A stretch of DNA of 40,925 bases from an uncultured Chromatiaceae bacterium (GCA_945787615.1 CALZJI010000306.1:1-40925); one strand, 5' to 3'; shown: positions 9,437 to 18,417, numbered from the stretch's first letter. Numbers and translations are program-made. Notes: a model not told the origin generated them from the letters alone.

Positions 9437-10789
9437 GTGGCTATTCCAGGTGGAGGACGTGGGACGCTCGGTAACGTAGCAGCATTAGGCGAGCTACGGA
9501 GCCGGCTGTTGTTTGTGCTTGGCGCTCTGATCGTTTTTCGGATCGGTGCCAGTATACCTGTGCCTGGCATTGATCCCGTGGCATTGGCTGCGTTGTTCGA
9601 GCAGCAGCGCGGCACCATTATCGATATGTTTAATATGTTTTCCGGTGGAGCGCTGGAACGGGTAGCGGTCTTCGCTCTGGGTGTCATGCCTTATATCTCC
9701 GCCTCCATTATTATGCAATTGCTAACGGTTGTTCACCCCAAATTGGAACAGCTAAAAAAGGAGGGTGAAGCAGGGCGGAGAAAAATTACCAAGTATACCC
9801 GTTACCTAACCCTCGCATTGTCGTCGTTTCAAGCGTTTGGCGTCGCGTTCGCCCTACAAAAGCAGCAAATGGGTGGGCAGGCGATTGTCATAGATCCCGG
9901 TCCGGCGTTTGTCCTTACTGCGGTGCTGACCTTAGTTTGCGGGACGATGTTTTTAATGTGGCTGGGTGAGCAAGTCACGGAGCGAGGGATCGGAAACGGG
10001 ATCTCACTTATCATTTTCGCCGGAATTGTGGCTGGACTGCCGTCAGCGATTGGCGGAACGTTGGAGCTCGCGCGTACAGGTGAGCTACATATCCTGATGG
10101 TCTTGTTCTTTTTCGTTCTGGCTTTGGCCGTAACAGGGTTTGTTGTTTTCATGGAGCGGGGCCAGCGACGGATAACGGTCAATTACGCGAAACGTCAGCA
10201 AGGGCGACGCATGTATGCCGGTCAGACAAGCCATCTACCACTCAAGGTTAATATGGCCGGCGTAATCCCACCAATTTTTGCGTCGAGTATTATCCTGTTT
10301 CCGGCGACCTTCGGAAACATCGTCGGAAGCACGGAAGGAATGGGGTGGTTACAAGACATTTCGTCGACGCTCTCTCCTGGTCAGCCGATTTACGTTATTT
10401 TGTATGCGCTCGCGATCATATTCTTCTGTTTTTTCTATACCGCTTTGGTCTTTAATCCCAAGGACACGGCAGACAACTTGAAGAAATCCGGCGCCTTTAT
10501 CCCCGGAATCCGACCTGGCGAGCAAACAGCGCGCTACATCGACGGGGTTATGACACGCTTAACGGTCTGGGGCGCGTCATATATAACCGCGGTGTGTCTG
10601 TTGCCCGAATTTTTAATTGTGTACTGGAACGTCCCGTTTTATTTCGGCGGCACATCGCTCTTGATCATCGTTGTGGTCGTTATGGATTTCATGGCGCAGC
10701 TGCAAGCCCACCTAATGTCTCATCAATATGATGGATTATTAAAGAAGGCCAAGTTCAAAGGTCCAGGCCCGACCGGCCTGGCGCGTTAA
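9437..10789 (+). CDS. secY: Preprotein translocase subunit SecY (GTG start)
   Basis: SecY forms the protein-conducting channel in the inner membrane, with SecE and SecG, for secretion and membrane insertion. The 450-residue product (443 in E. coli) has about ten hydrophobic segments. Diagnostic motifs are [13 protein letters not shown] in TM1, [20 protein letters not shown] in the plug region, [20 protein letters not shown] in TM4-5, and [20 protein letters not shown]. The C-terminal cytoplasmic loop has [20 protein letters not shown]. Translation starts at GTG directly after the rplO stop; GGTTGAGGA within rplO can serve as binding site. Its place as the penultimate gene of the spc operon is canonical. 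Confidence 0.97.
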   Translation: MAIPGGGRGTLGNVAALGELRSRLLFVLGALIVFRIGASIPVPGIDPVALAALFEQQRGTIIDMFNMFSGGALERVAVFALGVMPYISASIIMQLLTVVHPKLEQLKKEGEAGRRKITKYTRYLTLALSSFQAFGVAFALQKQQMGGQAIVIDPGPAFVLTAVLTLVCGTMFLMWLGEQVTERGIGNGISLIIFAGIVAGLPSAIGGTLELARTGELHILMVLFFFVLALAVTGFVVFMERGQRRITVNYAKRQQGRRMYAGQTSHLPLKVNMAGVIPPIFASSIILFPATFGNIVGSTEGMGWLQDISSTLSPGQPIYVILYALAIIFFCFFYTALVFNPKDTADNLKKSGAFIPGIRPGEQTARYIDGVMTRLTVWGASYITAVCLLPEFLIVYWNVPFYFGGTSLLIIVVVVMDFMAQLQAHLMSHQYDGLLKKAKFKGPGPTGLAR

Positions 10790-10846
10790 CACCACTTTAG
10801 CTGCGCGGTCGTTTGGTATTTTGAAGAATTTTCTAGGGGTTGGATT

Positions 10847-10960
10847 ATGAAAGTTAGAGCGTCGGTAAAGAAAATATGCCGTAACTGTAAAGTTATTCGC
10901 CGTAGAGGCGTGGTACGGATTATTTGTAAGGAGCCCCGTCACAAGCAACGACAAGGATAG
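10847..10960 (+). CDS. rpmJ: 50S ribosomal protein L36 (zinc-binding form)
   Basis: This 37-codon gene encodes L36, the smallest ribosomal protein. The peptide [20 protein letters not shown] continues to a Cys-x4-His end (C11, C14, C27, H32), so it is the metal-binding C+ form. TAGGGGTTGGATT precedes the ATG. It closes the spc operon just after secY, as in E. coli. A 117-bp gap with a promoter follows before rpsM. Confidence 0.95.
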   Translation: MKVRASVKKICRNCKVIRRRGVVRIICKEPRHKQRQG

Positions 10961-11003
10961 GCTGCTAGAGACGAGCTAAAGCGTAAAAAAAACGCGTTAG
11001 GGC

Positions 11004-11032
11004 TTGAAAAAATACAGTTTTCTCGGTACAAT
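11004..11032 (+). promoter_or_regulatory. Sigma70-type promoter in front of the alpha operon
   Basis: A -35 box TTGAAA (11004-11009) and a -10 box TACAAT (11027-11032) are separated by exactly 17 bases. Each box differs from consensus at one position. The expected start of transcription is near 11039, about 40 bases before rpsM. A short hairpin (CCGTTT / AAACGG, 11036-11051) lies at the predicted 5' end of the transcript, followed by AAGGAG (11063-11068). This would let rpsM-rpsK-rpsD-rpoA-rplQ be transcribed independently of the spc genes. Confidence 0.7.
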
Positions 11033-11077
11033 TATCCGTTTTCTTAAACGGGCTTTAAGTGTAAGGAGTGTGCGTCG

Positions 11078-11434
11078 ATGGCACGTATTGCCGGTATTAA
11101 CATCCCCACGCATAAACACACGGTTATTGCTTTAACATCGATCTACGGGATCGGCCGCACGGTAGCGGGCGGTATCTGTGAGGTGGCAGGTGTTAAACCC
11201 GAAACCAAGGTGAGGGATCTCACGGACGCAGAGTTGGAAAGCCTTAGGAGTGAGGTGGCGAAATACTCGATAGAAGGCGATCTTCGTCGAGAGATTTCTA
11301 TGAACATAAAACGACTGATGGATCTCGGGTCTTATCGCGGCTTGCGCCATCGACGCGGTTTGCCCGTGAGAGGTCAGCGTACCCGCACGAATTCCCGGAC
11401 GAGAAAAGGTCCGAGGCGCCCGATACGTAGATAA
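11078..11434 (+). CDS. rpsM: 30S ribosomal protein S13
   Basis: S13 lies in the 30S head and bridges to the large subunit and P-site tRNA. The 118-residue product, as long as in E. coli, starts [20 protein letters not shown], carries the helix-two-turn-helix region with [10 protein letters not shown], and ends with [20 protein letters not shown] and a basic tail. AAGGAG lies nine bases before the ATG. It is the first gene of the alpha operon and sits directly behind the promoter at 11004-11032. Confidence 0.97.
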   Translation: MARIAGINIPTHKHTVIALTSIYGIGRTVAGGICEVAGVKPETKVRDLTDAELESLRSEVAKYSIEGDLRREISMNIKRLMDLGSYRGLRHRRGLPVRGQRTRTNSRTRKGPRRPIRR

Positions 11435-11466
11435 TTACGTCAGTCAAGTCAGGAATCAATTGAAAT

Positions 11467-11859
11467 ATGGCTAAAGCGAGTAGCGGACGTGCGCGTAAGC
11501 GCGTCAAGAAGAACGTCGTTGATGGCGTTGCACACATCTACGCGTCCTTTAATAATACGATCATTACCATAACAGACCGACAAGGCAATGCCCTCGCGTG
11601 GGCAACGGCGGGAGGGTGCGGATTCCGAGGCTCAAGGAAAAGCACGCCCTTCGCGGCTCAAGTCGCCGCAGAGAAGGCCGGTACAACGGCGAAAGAGTAT
11701 GGGATGAAGAATGTGGACGTGTTTGTAAAAGGGCCAGGTCCGGGGCGCGAATCTGCGGTAAGAGCGTTGAACGCAACTGGATTTAAGATTAGCAATATAA
11801 CGGACGTGACGCCGATACCGCACAATGGTTGCCGGCCGCCGAAGAAACGTCGCGTATAA
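11467..11859 (+). CDS. rpsK: 30S ribosomal protein S11
   Basis: S11 lines the platform near the mRNA exit. The 130-residue product has [20 protein letters not shown], the segment [20 protein letters not shown] and the C-terminal signature [20 protein letters not shown]. The length is close to the 129 residues of E. coli. It lies 32 bp after rpsM and 15 bp before rpsD. Confidence 0.97.
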   Translation: MAKASSGRARKRVKKNVVDGVAHIYASFNNTIITITDRQGNALAWATAGGCGFRGSRKSTPFAAQVAAEKAGTTAKEYGMKNVDVFVKGPGPGRESAVRALNATGFKISNITDVTPIPHNGCRPPKKRRV

Positions 11860-11874
11860 AAGCGGGGATAAAGC

Positions 11875-12501
11875 GTGGCCAAGTATACAGGATCGAAATG
11901 TCGCCAGTGCCGCCGAGAAGGCGAGAAACTTTTTCTCAAAGGCGAGAAGTGTTTTTCTTCAAAATGTGCAGTTGAAAACCGGAGTTTCCCGCCAGGTCAA
12001 CATGGCCAACGGCGCACACGCATTACTGATTATGCGTTGCAACTTCGGGAAAAGCAAAAGTTACGTCGGATATACGGGGTATTAGAGAGGCAATTTCGGG
12101 GCTATTATCAGGAGGCGGACCGTCGGAAAGGATCGACCGGGGAGAACCTATTAAAGATTCTCGAAGCACGGTTAGATAATGTTGTTTTCAGAATGGGGTT
12201 TGGGGTGTCTCGAAGCGAGGCCAGGCAACTCGTGCGCCATCACGCAGTTTTAGTCAATGGCAGAAGAACAAATATACCAAGCTATCAGCTTAGCCCTAGC
12301 GATATTGTAACCGTGCAGGAAGCTGCAAAGAAACAATTACGTATAAAGTCCGCATTGGAGCTTGCGGAGCAGCGGGGTTTTCCCGACTGGCTAGACGTAG
12401 ACGTCAAAAAGTTTGAAGGTGTTTTCAAAGCAGCCCCGGAGCGCAGCGATTTGCCAGCTGAAATTAATGAAAATTTAGTCGTCGAGCTGTACTCCAAATA
12501 A
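11875..12501 (+). CDS. rpsD: 30S ribosomal protein S4, four-cysteine form (GTG start)
   Basis: S4 nucleates 30S assembly and in E. coli represses the alpha operon. The 208-residue product has the S4 core ([38 protein letters not shown]) and the RNA-binding S4 domain ([18 protein letters not shown]). It ends [19 protein letters not shown], very like E. coli. The N-terminus is different: [20 protein letters not shown] is followed by two more cysteines, giving C9, C12, C26 and C31. That pattern is the zinc-binding C+ form known from Gram-positive and other phyla; E. coli S4 lacks it. Start is GTG with GGGGAT upstream. Confidence 0.96.
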   Translation: MAKYTGSKCRQCRREGEKLFLKGEKCFSSKCAVENRSFPPGQHGQRRTRITDYALQLREKQKLRRIYGVLERQFRGYYQEADRRKGSTGENLLKILEARLDNVVFRMGFGVSRSEARQLVRHHAVLVNGRRTNIPSYQLSPSDIVTVQEAAKKQLRIKSALELAEQRGFPDWLDVDVKKFEGVFKAAPERSDLPAEINENLVVELYSK

Positions 12502-12568
12502 TGTCCAAACAGGATAGGTTGAGTCAAAGGTACCGCGCAATAAACGAAGGTCACGGGAGAGGACATTA

Positions 12569-13570
12569 ATGCAGGGTTCCGTAACAGAATTGCTAAAACC
12601 GCGTATTGTAAACGTCCAGATGGAAAGTGCCACCCGCGCGCGGGTGGGTTTAGAGCCGCTGGAGCGGGGGTTCGGTCATACGCTAGGAAATGCGCTGCGC
12701 CGTATTCTTTTGTCGTCGTTGCCGGGGTGCGCCATTACCGAAGTCCAAATAGACGGGGTATTACACGAATACACGACGATTGAAGGGGTGCAGGAAGACG
12801 TCATCGCGATATTGCTGAATCTGAAGGAAATCGCGATTCGCATGCACGAGCGAGATGAGATCACACTCACGCTACGTAAGAAGGGGCCTGGTGAGGTGAC
12901 CGCTGGTGATATAGAGCTCACTCACGACGTTGAGATTATTAATCCCGATCTCGTTATCGCTAATCTAACCAAAGCGGGCGAGTTAAACATGAGCCTAAAG
13001 GTTAAGCGCGGGCGTGGTTATCAATTGGCAACAGCGAGCGATGACAGTCAGAGTGAAGATCGACCTATCGGAAGTTTGCAGCTCGATGCTACGTATAGCC
13101 CGATTCGGCGGGTAGCCTATCTTGTTGACAGTGCCCGTGTAGAACAGCGTACGGATCTGGACAAACTGATAATCGATCTAGAGACGAATGGGACCGTCGA
13201 CCCAGAGGACGCCATCCGTATGGCGGCGAGAATCCTACAACAACAACTATCCGTTTTTGTGGATCTGCAAGGGAAGGACGAGACCGTTTCCGCGGCCGAG
13301 GAGCCCGAAATAGATCCCATTTTACTGCGCCCGGTGGATGATTTGGAGCTTACTGTCCGGTCGGCCAACTGCTTGAAAGCCGAGAATATTTATTTTATCG
13401 GTGACCTGATCCAGCGAACCGAGGTCGAACTTTTAAAAACCCCCAACTTGGGTAAAAAGTCGCTAACTGAGATCAAGGATGTCCTTAACAACCATGGATT
13501 GTCTCTCGGTATGAGGCTTGAAAATTGGCCTCCTCCGGCGTTGCAGAGTAAAGACCGGGCATCCGCCTAG
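12569..13570 (+). CDS. rpoA: RNA polymerase subunit alpha
   Basis: RpoA dimerises to scaffold RNA polymerase and contacts UP elements and activators. The 333-residue product (329 in E. coli) has an N-terminal domain with [20 protein letters not shown] and [16 protein letters not shown], a linker at about 235-255, and a C-terminal domain with [20 protein letters not shown] then [16 protein letters not shown], which includes the DNA-contacting arginine and helix. AGAGGACATTA precedes the ATG. The 67 bp between rpsD and rpoA have no terminator. Confidence 0.98.
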   Translation: MQGSVTELLKPRIVNVQMESATRARVGLEPLERGFGHTLGNALRRILLSSLPGCAITEVQIDGVLHEYTTIEGVQEDVIAILLNLKEIAIRMHERDEITLTLRKKGPGEVTAGDIELTHDVEIINPDLVIANLTKAGELNMSLKVKRGRGYQLATASDDSQSEDRPIGSLQLDATYSPIRRVAYLVDSARVEQRTDLDKLIIDLETNGTVDPEDAIRMAARILQQQLSVFVDLQGKDETVSAAEEPEIDPILLRPVDDLELTVRSANCLKAENIYFIGDLIQRTEVELLKTPNLGKKSLTEIKDVLNNHGLSLGMRLENWPPPALQSKDRASA

Positions 13571-13640
13571 GGATTTAGGTTATCGCAGTTAGCGTTTTAG
13601 CCGGGTAGAGCAACGTTTAAATAAAGGTTTAAGAAATCCA

Positions 13641-14027
13641 ATGCGCCATCGTAATATCGGTCGACAACTCAGCAGAAACAGCAGCCACCGTAGGGCCATG
13701 TTACGTAACATGGCCGTATCGTTGGTCCGCCACGAAGTTATTCGTACGACGGTCCCAAAAGCGAAAGAGCTAAGGCGTGTCGTTGAGCCTCTGATTACCA
13801 TGGCAAAAAACGACACTATAGCTAAGCGACGTTTGGCGTTCTCGCGTATGCGGGATCGAGACGTCGTGACTAAACTGTTTAGCGAGTTAGGACCGCGCTA
13901 CGAAGCTCGTCCAGGCGGATATACGCGAATATTAAAATGTGGGTATCGACCGGGTGACAACGCACCGATGGCGATCGTAGAATTAGTCGACCGTCCACGG
14001 GTGGAAGAGCCGGTAGAAACGGAATAG
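13641..14027 (+). CDS. rplQ: 50S ribosomal protein L17
   Basis: L17 sits near the exit tunnel. The 128-residue product begins [20 protein letters not shown] and includes [20 protein letters not shown] and [20 protein letters not shown], the normal gammaproteobacterial sequence (127 in E. coli). AAAGGTTTAAG precedes the ATG. It is the last gene of the alpha operon and is followed 24 bp later by an intrinsic terminator. Confidence 0.97.
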   Translation: MRHRNIGRQLSRNSSHRRAMLRNMAVSLVRHEVIRTTVPKAKELRRVVEPLITMAKNDTIAKRRLAFSRMRDRDVVTKLFSELGPRYEARPGGYTRILKCGYRPGDNAPMAIVELVDRPRVEEPVETE

Positions 14028-14050
14028 TAACTAAAGAAAGCAAAAACGAT

Positions 14051-14080
14051 AAAAGGACCGGGCATTGCCCGGTTTTTTAT
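14051..14080 (+). terminator. Intrinsic terminator of the ribosomal protein cluster
   Basis: A 7-bp perfect stem (ACCGGGC 14057-14063, loop ATT, GCCCGGT 14067-14073) is followed by six Ts, with an A-rich stretch before it. This is a strong rho-independent terminator for the rplQ transcript. Its T-run ends only about a dozen bases before the start codon of the next gene. Confidence 0.92.
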
Positions 14081-14089
14081 TTGCTCGTG

Positions 14090-14824
14090 ATGATCGCACT
14101 TTTTACGGATTTTGGCCTGGAAGGCCCCTACGTCGGGCAACTACAGCTCGTGCTCCACCGAGGCGCGCCGGGTGTACCGATCATTAACCTTTTCTCGGAC
14201 GTTCCCGCTTATAATGCGAAAGCCGCCGCCTATTTGCTCGCGGCCTATTCGGCTGGTTTTCCCCGTGGAACGGTCTTTTTATGTGTGGTCGACCCGGGTG
14301 TTGGCGGCGAGTCGCGAATTCCGGTCGTTGTAGACGTGGACGGGAGACACTTTGTAGGGCCGGACAACGGATTGTTCGTGCCATTGGTTCAAAGAGGGAC
14401 CAAAGTAAAACGTTGGGAGATCGTGTGGCGCCCGAGGAACTTGTCGGCATCGTTCCACGGTCGCGACTTATTCGCGCCGATTGCGGCTGAATTGGCGCTG
14501 AGAAAATCGCTGATCACTAAATTATCGGAGACGGGGCTGGAGTCGTTGGACCGGTGGCCAGCCGACTGTCGTGAGGTTATTTATATCGACCATTTCGGTA
14601 ACGCAATGACAGGGATTAGGGCAGACCAACTCGGAAGCGGCGCGCGCCTGAAAATTGGGGCGCATGTCTTTCGCCGAGCAAAAACGTTTTCGGATGTGGA
14701 AAAAGGCCGGGGATTCTGGTATGACAACTCAAACGGTCTCGCCGAGATCGCAATAAATTGTGGCGCTGTCAGTGAACACTTGAATCTTTGCGTCGGCGAC
14801 ACCGTTACGGTGATTGAAACGTAA
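14090..14824 (+). CDS. S-adenosyl-L-methionine hydrolase (DUF62 / SAM hydroxide adenosyltransferase family)
   Basis: The product (244 residues from the ATG at 14090) belongs to the SAM hydroxide adenosyltransferase family, which cleaves SAM to adenosine and methionine and is related to fluorinase and chlorinase. Visible motifs are MIALFTDFGLEGPYVG at the N-terminus with the conserved Asp7, DPGVGG at about 68, VGPDNGLF at about 90, SFHGRDLFAP at about 122-131, and YIDHFGNAMTG at about 165. The physiological role of these enzymes in most bacteria is unsettled. In-frame TTG (14081) and GTG (14087) are alternatives, but the family normally begins MI-x-L-x-TDFG. No ribosome binding site is visible because the terminator of the previous operon abuts the gene. 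Confidence 0.88.
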   Translation: MIALFTDFGLEGPYVGQLQLVLHRGAPGVPIINLFSDVPAYNAKAAAYLLAAYSAGFPRGTVFLCVVDPGVGGESRIPVVVDVDGRHFVGPDNGLFVPLVQRGTKVKRWEIVWRPRNLSASFHGRDLFAPIAAELALRKSLITKLSETGLESLDRWPADCREVIYIDHFGNAMTGIRADQLGSGARLKIGAHVFRRAKTFSDVEKGRGFWYDNSNGLAEIAINCGAVSEHLNLCVGDTVTVIET

Positions 14825-15189
14825 AAAACACTCAAGCGCGCGCGGCATATCAAAAAAATATGGTTAAATAGGACACGCGGTGCTTTTTCAGCGTAAATTA
14901 ATCCGGTGAGTCGTAGCGAGAGCGGCGAAGAGGCATGAAACTTTTGTGATAATTTCGGGCGTAGGCGTATCAACCACAGGTTGGGTGTTCGGAAACGTCT
15001 CATAGATTTAGTGCGTTAGTCGTTCGCAGTCGATTAGAGTATTTAATTTAGGTTCCGTTAAGTCCACGAAAACAGCCTGTTGGACGAGGTTTCTTGGCTT
15101 TCTGACGGATAAGGCGACAGGCCGCGCACGAGCTTTAAACGGTGTATATAACATTCGAGATCGGTGGGTCAGCAATCTCACGCTAACTG
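14825..15189. other. Intergenic stretch before the PerM-like gene
   Basis: This 365-bp gap holds no convincing gene. It is A+T-richer at the left end. A small dyad (GTCCA 15062-15066 / TGGAC 15081-15085) and a TATATAAC at about 15146 are visible, but no matching -35 box. It presumably contains the promoter of the following gene. Confidence 0.5.
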
Positions 15190-16278
15190 ATGACTAACGT
15201 AATCAACAGGTGGTTTAAGAAGTATTTCTCAGACCCAGAGGGCGTCATACTCGCGTTTTTACTTGTTCTAGGGTTTGCCGTCGTCATTTTTATGGGCGAG
15301 ATGCTGGCACCGCTCTTAGCAGGTGTAGTGTTAGCGTACTTATTGGAAGGCGTGGTGGGTGCCATCGAGAGTCGGAACATTGTGCGAATGCCGGCAGTCA
15401 TCGTTGTTTTTACTCTTTTCGTGGCCTTTCTAGTATTCATTGTGTTGGGATTGTTGCCGCTTTTATCGGGACAGATTACGCAGTTGATTGAAAAGCTGCC
15501 GGATATGATCGCGCGGGGGCAGCAGGCGTTGTTGCGTTTACCCGAAAACTACCCCAATTTCATTTCCGAGGAACAGGTCAATCAACTGTTTAGCGAGATG
15601 GGTGCCGCCGTACGCGGACTCGGACAACAGGCGGTTACAGTATCGCTTGCGTCGATATCGGGTGTATTTGGACTATTGGTTTATCTTGTTTTGGTACCCG
15701 TACTTGTGTTCTTTTTTCTTAAGGATAAGCATCTGATTGTAAACTGGATTACCAGTTATTTGCCTCAGGAGCGAGGCCTAGCAACTCGCGTATGGCGTGA
15801 GATGGACCATCAAATAGGCAACTACGTGCGCGGTAAAATAGCCGAAATACTTGTTGTTGGCGTGACGACCTATGTGGTGTTCGCGTTTATGGGTTTGCAG
15901 TACGCCATGCTGTTGGGGGCGTTGGTCGGCTTATCCGTGATTATTCCCTACATAGGGGCCGCCGCGGTGACACTGCCGGTGGCATTGATCGCTTACTTTC
16001 AGTGGGGGTGGACGGCCGATTTTGCTTACCTGATGCTGGCATACGGGATTATCCAAGCACTAGACGGTAATGTTCTTGTTCCGTTACTCTTTTCAGAGGC
16101 GGTGAATCTACATCCGGTTGCGATTATTGCTTCGATCCTGGTATTTGGCGGCCTGTGGGGGTTTTGGGGTGTGTTTTTCGCCATCCCTCTTGCTACGTTG
16201 GTGAAGGCCGTGATTATGTCGTGGCCCCGCTCAAGCGAAGAGAAAGAGCTGGTTCAAGAGGCGTCGGGGCCCGCTTAG
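15190..16278 (+). CDS. perM: AI-2E family transporter / PerM-like permease
   Basis: The 362-residue product is a multi-pass inner-membrane protein of the AI-2E transporter (UPF0118, PerM) family. Hydrophobic segments appear near residues 18-55, 63-92, 155-180, 215-265, 275-300 and 305-340, with a soluble stretch (about 95-150) between the first and second sets, the usual layout. Typical blocks are LVPVLVFFFLKD, GLSVIIPYIGAAAVTLPVAL and DGNVLVPLLFSEAVNLHPVA. Substrate is uncertain: family members have been linked to AI-2 export and to sodium/proton exchange. Nearness to bcp and gcvR fits gammaproteobacterial gene order. No clear ribosome binding site precedes the ATG, so the start is less certain than the product. 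Confidence 0.85.
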   Translation: MTNVINRWFKKYFSDPEGVILAFLLVLGFAVVIFMGEMLAPLLAGVVLAYLLEGVVGAIESRNIVRMPAVIVVFTLFVAFLVFIVLGLLPLLSGQITQLIEKLPDMIARGQQALLRLPENYPNFISEEQVNQLFSEMGAAVRGLGQQAVTVSLASISGVFGLLVYLVLVPVLVFFFLKDKHLIVNWITSYLPQERGLATRVWREMDHQIGNYVRGKIAEILVVGVTTYVVFAFMGLQYAMLLGALVGLSVIIPYIGAAAVTLPVALIAYFQWGWTADFAYLMLAYGIIQALDGNVLVPLLFSEAVNLHPVAIIASILVFGGLWGFWGVFFAIPLATLVKAVIMSWPRSSEEKELVQEASGPA

Positions 16279-16347
16279 GACTCCCGTCATACAGCACGCC
16301 CGAAGGGGGTAGGCTATGGGTGGCCTGCATCAAGAATTAAACAAGCG

Positions 16348-16381
16348 AGATCGCGTGGACACTGAGAGAAATACGCGCTAG
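16348..16381 (+). repeat. Copy A of an intergenic repeat (shared with 21876-21909)
   Basis: This 34-nt segment begins AGATCGCGTGGA and ends in CTAG. It matches 21876-21909 at 28 of 34 positions without gaps. It lies between the convergent perM and phoH-like genes. The right half is a degenerate copy of the 18-nt motif GTGAGAAATGCGGGCTAG found elsewhere in the window. The left flank (GGCCTGCAT at 16322) also resembles the left arm at 21846. Confidence 0.6.
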
Positions 16382-16387
16382 TAGGTG

Positions 16388-17788
16388 TTATAAATACTCC
16401 GAGGCATATTCGGTGAGCCGCGATCGTTCACCACTGACGAGGGTAATATGGCCGCTGTAATGCCAGTCCTTAAAGCGGTCTACGGCAAAAGTGATTCCCG
16501 ATGTCGTCTCCGTAAGATAAGGTGTGTCGATCTGAGCAACATTACCGAGGCATACCACCTTGGTTCCAGGGCCTGCTCGTGTGATGAGGGATTTCATTTG
16601 TTTCGAGGTCAGGTTTTGAGCCTCGTCGAGGATAAGGTATTTATTTAAAAAGGTGCGGCCCCGCATGAAATTCAGGGAATGGATTTTGATACGGTGGCGT
16701 ATCAGGTCATTGGTTGCTGCCCGACCCCAATCGCCGTTTTCTGAAGCCGTTAACACCTCCAAATTGTCCATTAACGCACCCATCCAGGGGGCCATTTTTT
16801 CTTCCTCCGTTCCGGGAAGGTAACCGATATCCTCGCCCATTGGCACCGTCGCTCGAGTCATTATCACCTCGTGGTAACGTTTCTCGTCGAGCACTTGGGC
16901 TAATCCCGCGGCAAGCGCAAGCAAGGTTTTCCCCGTTCCCGCATTTCCAAGTAGGCTGACGAAGTCAACATCGGGGTCCATGAGTAAGTTCAATGCGAAA
17001 TTCTGCTCCCGGTTTCTTGCATTGATGCCCCAGACTGCGTGATGCGTTGAGCGATAATTCGCACACAATTGGACGACCGCAGCGTCATCCTCAATAGAAC
17101 TCACGATGCCTTCAAAGCCGCCCTCTTGGCCATCGTGTACGAGTTGATTGGTATACCATTCAGATATATGTGGTCCCGTGATACGGTAAAAGGTGCGCCC
17201 TTCCTCTTTCCATGATTCCAGCTCCTTTCCGTGAATTGTCCAAAAATCTGATGCGAGAGTCGTTTGCCCGGTATAGAGAAGGCTTAGATCGTCAAGCACC
17301 TGGTCAACTTGGTAATCTTCCGCTAAAATTCCGAGCGCCGCGGCTTTTATACGAAGATTAATATCTTTGGACACGATTACGATGGCAGCATCGCTTCTCT
17401 CGATTTGCAGGGCGAAAACAGTTTCTAGAATCGTGTTATCCGCCGTATTGCCAGGCAATGTCTGCGGTAGGTCATGGAGCAACGCCCGTGTTTGAAGGAA
17501 AAGGTGGCCGCCGGTGTAGTTCGCGTTGGCAGGGGTAGGAAGGGGGAGCCCTTGTTCGATGGTGCTGCGGGAAGCACCCTGCATTAGCTCTTCGATGAAA
17601 CGGCTTGCTTGCCTAGCGTTTCGCGCGACTTCCGAATGACCGCGCTTATTGTTGTCCAGCTCCTCTAATACAATCATAGGTATGAAAAGATCGTTTTCTT
17701 GGAAGCGAAATAAAGAACTTGGATCATGTATCAAGACATTGGTATCTAAAACGTAAAGCCTTTTGCTGTTTTCTATATAGTCGCTCAT
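16388..17788 (-). CDS. PIN domain-PhoH family ATPase
   Basis: The 466-residue product joins an N-terminal PIN-type nuclease domain (about 10-150; VLDTNVLIHDPSSLF with Asp15, then VLEELD and a later acidic site near 140) to a C-terminal PhoH-type P-loop ATPase (about 255-460). Walker A is GNAGTGKT at 281-288 and Walker B is LILDEAQ at 385-391. PIN-PhoH proteins are thought to couple ATP-driven RNA unwinding to RNA cleavage; in vivo roles are poorly known. E. coli PhoH lacks the PIN part, so this is the YlaK/PhoH2-like long form. The gene lies upstream of the peroxiredoxin gene's 3' end, separated by 629 bp, so it probably has its own promoter. Confidence 0.9.
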   Translation of the reverse strand: MSDYIENSKRLYVLDTNVLIHDPSSLFRFQENDLFIPMIVLEELDNNKRGHSEVARNARQASRFIEELMQGASRSTIEQGLPLPTPANANYTGGHLFLQTRALLHDLPQTLPGNTADNTILETVFALQIERSDAAIVIVSKDINLRIKAAALGILAEDYQVDQVLDDLSLLYTGQTTLASDFWTIHGKELESWKEEGRTFYRITGPHISEWYTNQLVHDGQEGGFEGIVSSIEDDAAVVQLCANYRSTHHAVWGINARNREQNFALNLLMDPDVDFVSLLGNAGTGKTLLALAAGLAQVLDEKRYHEVIMTRATVPMGEDIGYLPGTEEEKMAPWMGALMDNLEVLTASENGDWGRAATNDLIRHRIKIHSLNFMRGRTFLNKYLILDEAQNLTSKQMKSLITRAGPGTKVVCLGNVAQIDTPYLTETTSGITFAVDRFKDWHYSGHITLVSGERSRLTEYASEYL

Positions 17789-18145
17789 GATTTGATGGCC
17801 CTGGTGTCGTTACGGTTTGCACCCCTATTTAAGTTTAGCCCCATATTCTGGTTATTGGTGTTAGCCCGCTCTTCTTACAGTATCCCGTCACCCTCGCTTG
17901 GTATTCACCTCAGAAGGGGGTGCCGAAGTGTTTCCACAGAGAATTTTGTTCGATGCCTCCCTCGACAACTGCTCGGTAATCGCTCCTGCATTACTCTACC
18001 GCCTACGTCCATGCAGGCGTCCATGCATTGCTCTCGATCACCTGCTCCCGGCGGTTTCTTCTTCACTCGTAAACGGATTCTTTTTTCCACTCATTGAGAA
18101 TATCCAGTGTGAAAACAATCTCCTGGGCGATTTTTTCGCGTCCCC

Positions 18146-18162
18146 GTGAGAAATGCGGGTGG
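18146..18162 (+). repeat. 18-nt intergenic motif, copy E (partial)
   Basis: GTGAGAAATGCGGGTGG agrees with the motif consensus GTGAGAAATGCGGGCTAG over its first 14 bases. It is preceded by ATTTTTTCGCG (18130-18140), an 11-mer also found in the terminal inverted repeat of the element at 26761-26926. Confidence 0.5.
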
Positions 18163-18270
18163 CGCAGGACGTGGAAATACATGGGGAGAATCTCGCGTCT
18201 CGTCCATAGCGCCCGTGGTTTTTAACCCGAATCGCGGCCTGGCCGGAATAAGATCTGCAGCTGTTCATTT

Positions 18271-18330
18271 AGTCTAGCGGCTACTTGGTCGATACTTTTA
18301 GGGTTGGGTGTGCGAAATCCGGGCTAGACT
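18271..18330. repeat. Palindromic intergenic repeat with motif copy C
   Basis: The 60-bp segment has perfect 8-bp outer arms (AGTCTAGC and GCTAGACT). Its right side contains GTGCGAAATCCGGGCTAG (18310-18327), a copy of the 18-nt motif. The inner parts of the arms are poorly paired. Confidence 0.5.
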
Positions 18331-18417
18331 ATGGACTACGGAAGCAGCGAAGCGGTTTTGGACCAAATCGTTAGAAGCGGTAAGGTTTAGTTCTTAAGAA
18401 TGTTGTTGAAACCTGCC

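Larger units (their letters stand above)
17789..18417. other. 629-bp intergenic region with repeat-like motifs
   Basis: No convincing gene lies here; the longest frames look unlike proteins. It holds a short tandem of GTCCATGCA (18007-18015 and 18019-18027), two copies of the 18-nt intergenic motif (18146-18162 and 18310-18327), and a perfect 8-bp inverted pair AGTCTAGC / GCTAGACT at 18271-18278 and 18323-18330. The promoter of the minus-strand PhoH gene should lie at its left end. Confidence 0.55.

Noticed and set aside
17792-18097. 101-residue frame in the gap upstream of the PhoH gene
   Set aside because: Composition is unlike a protein, there is no ribosome binding site, and it overlaps the promoter region of a divergent gene and short tandem repeats.
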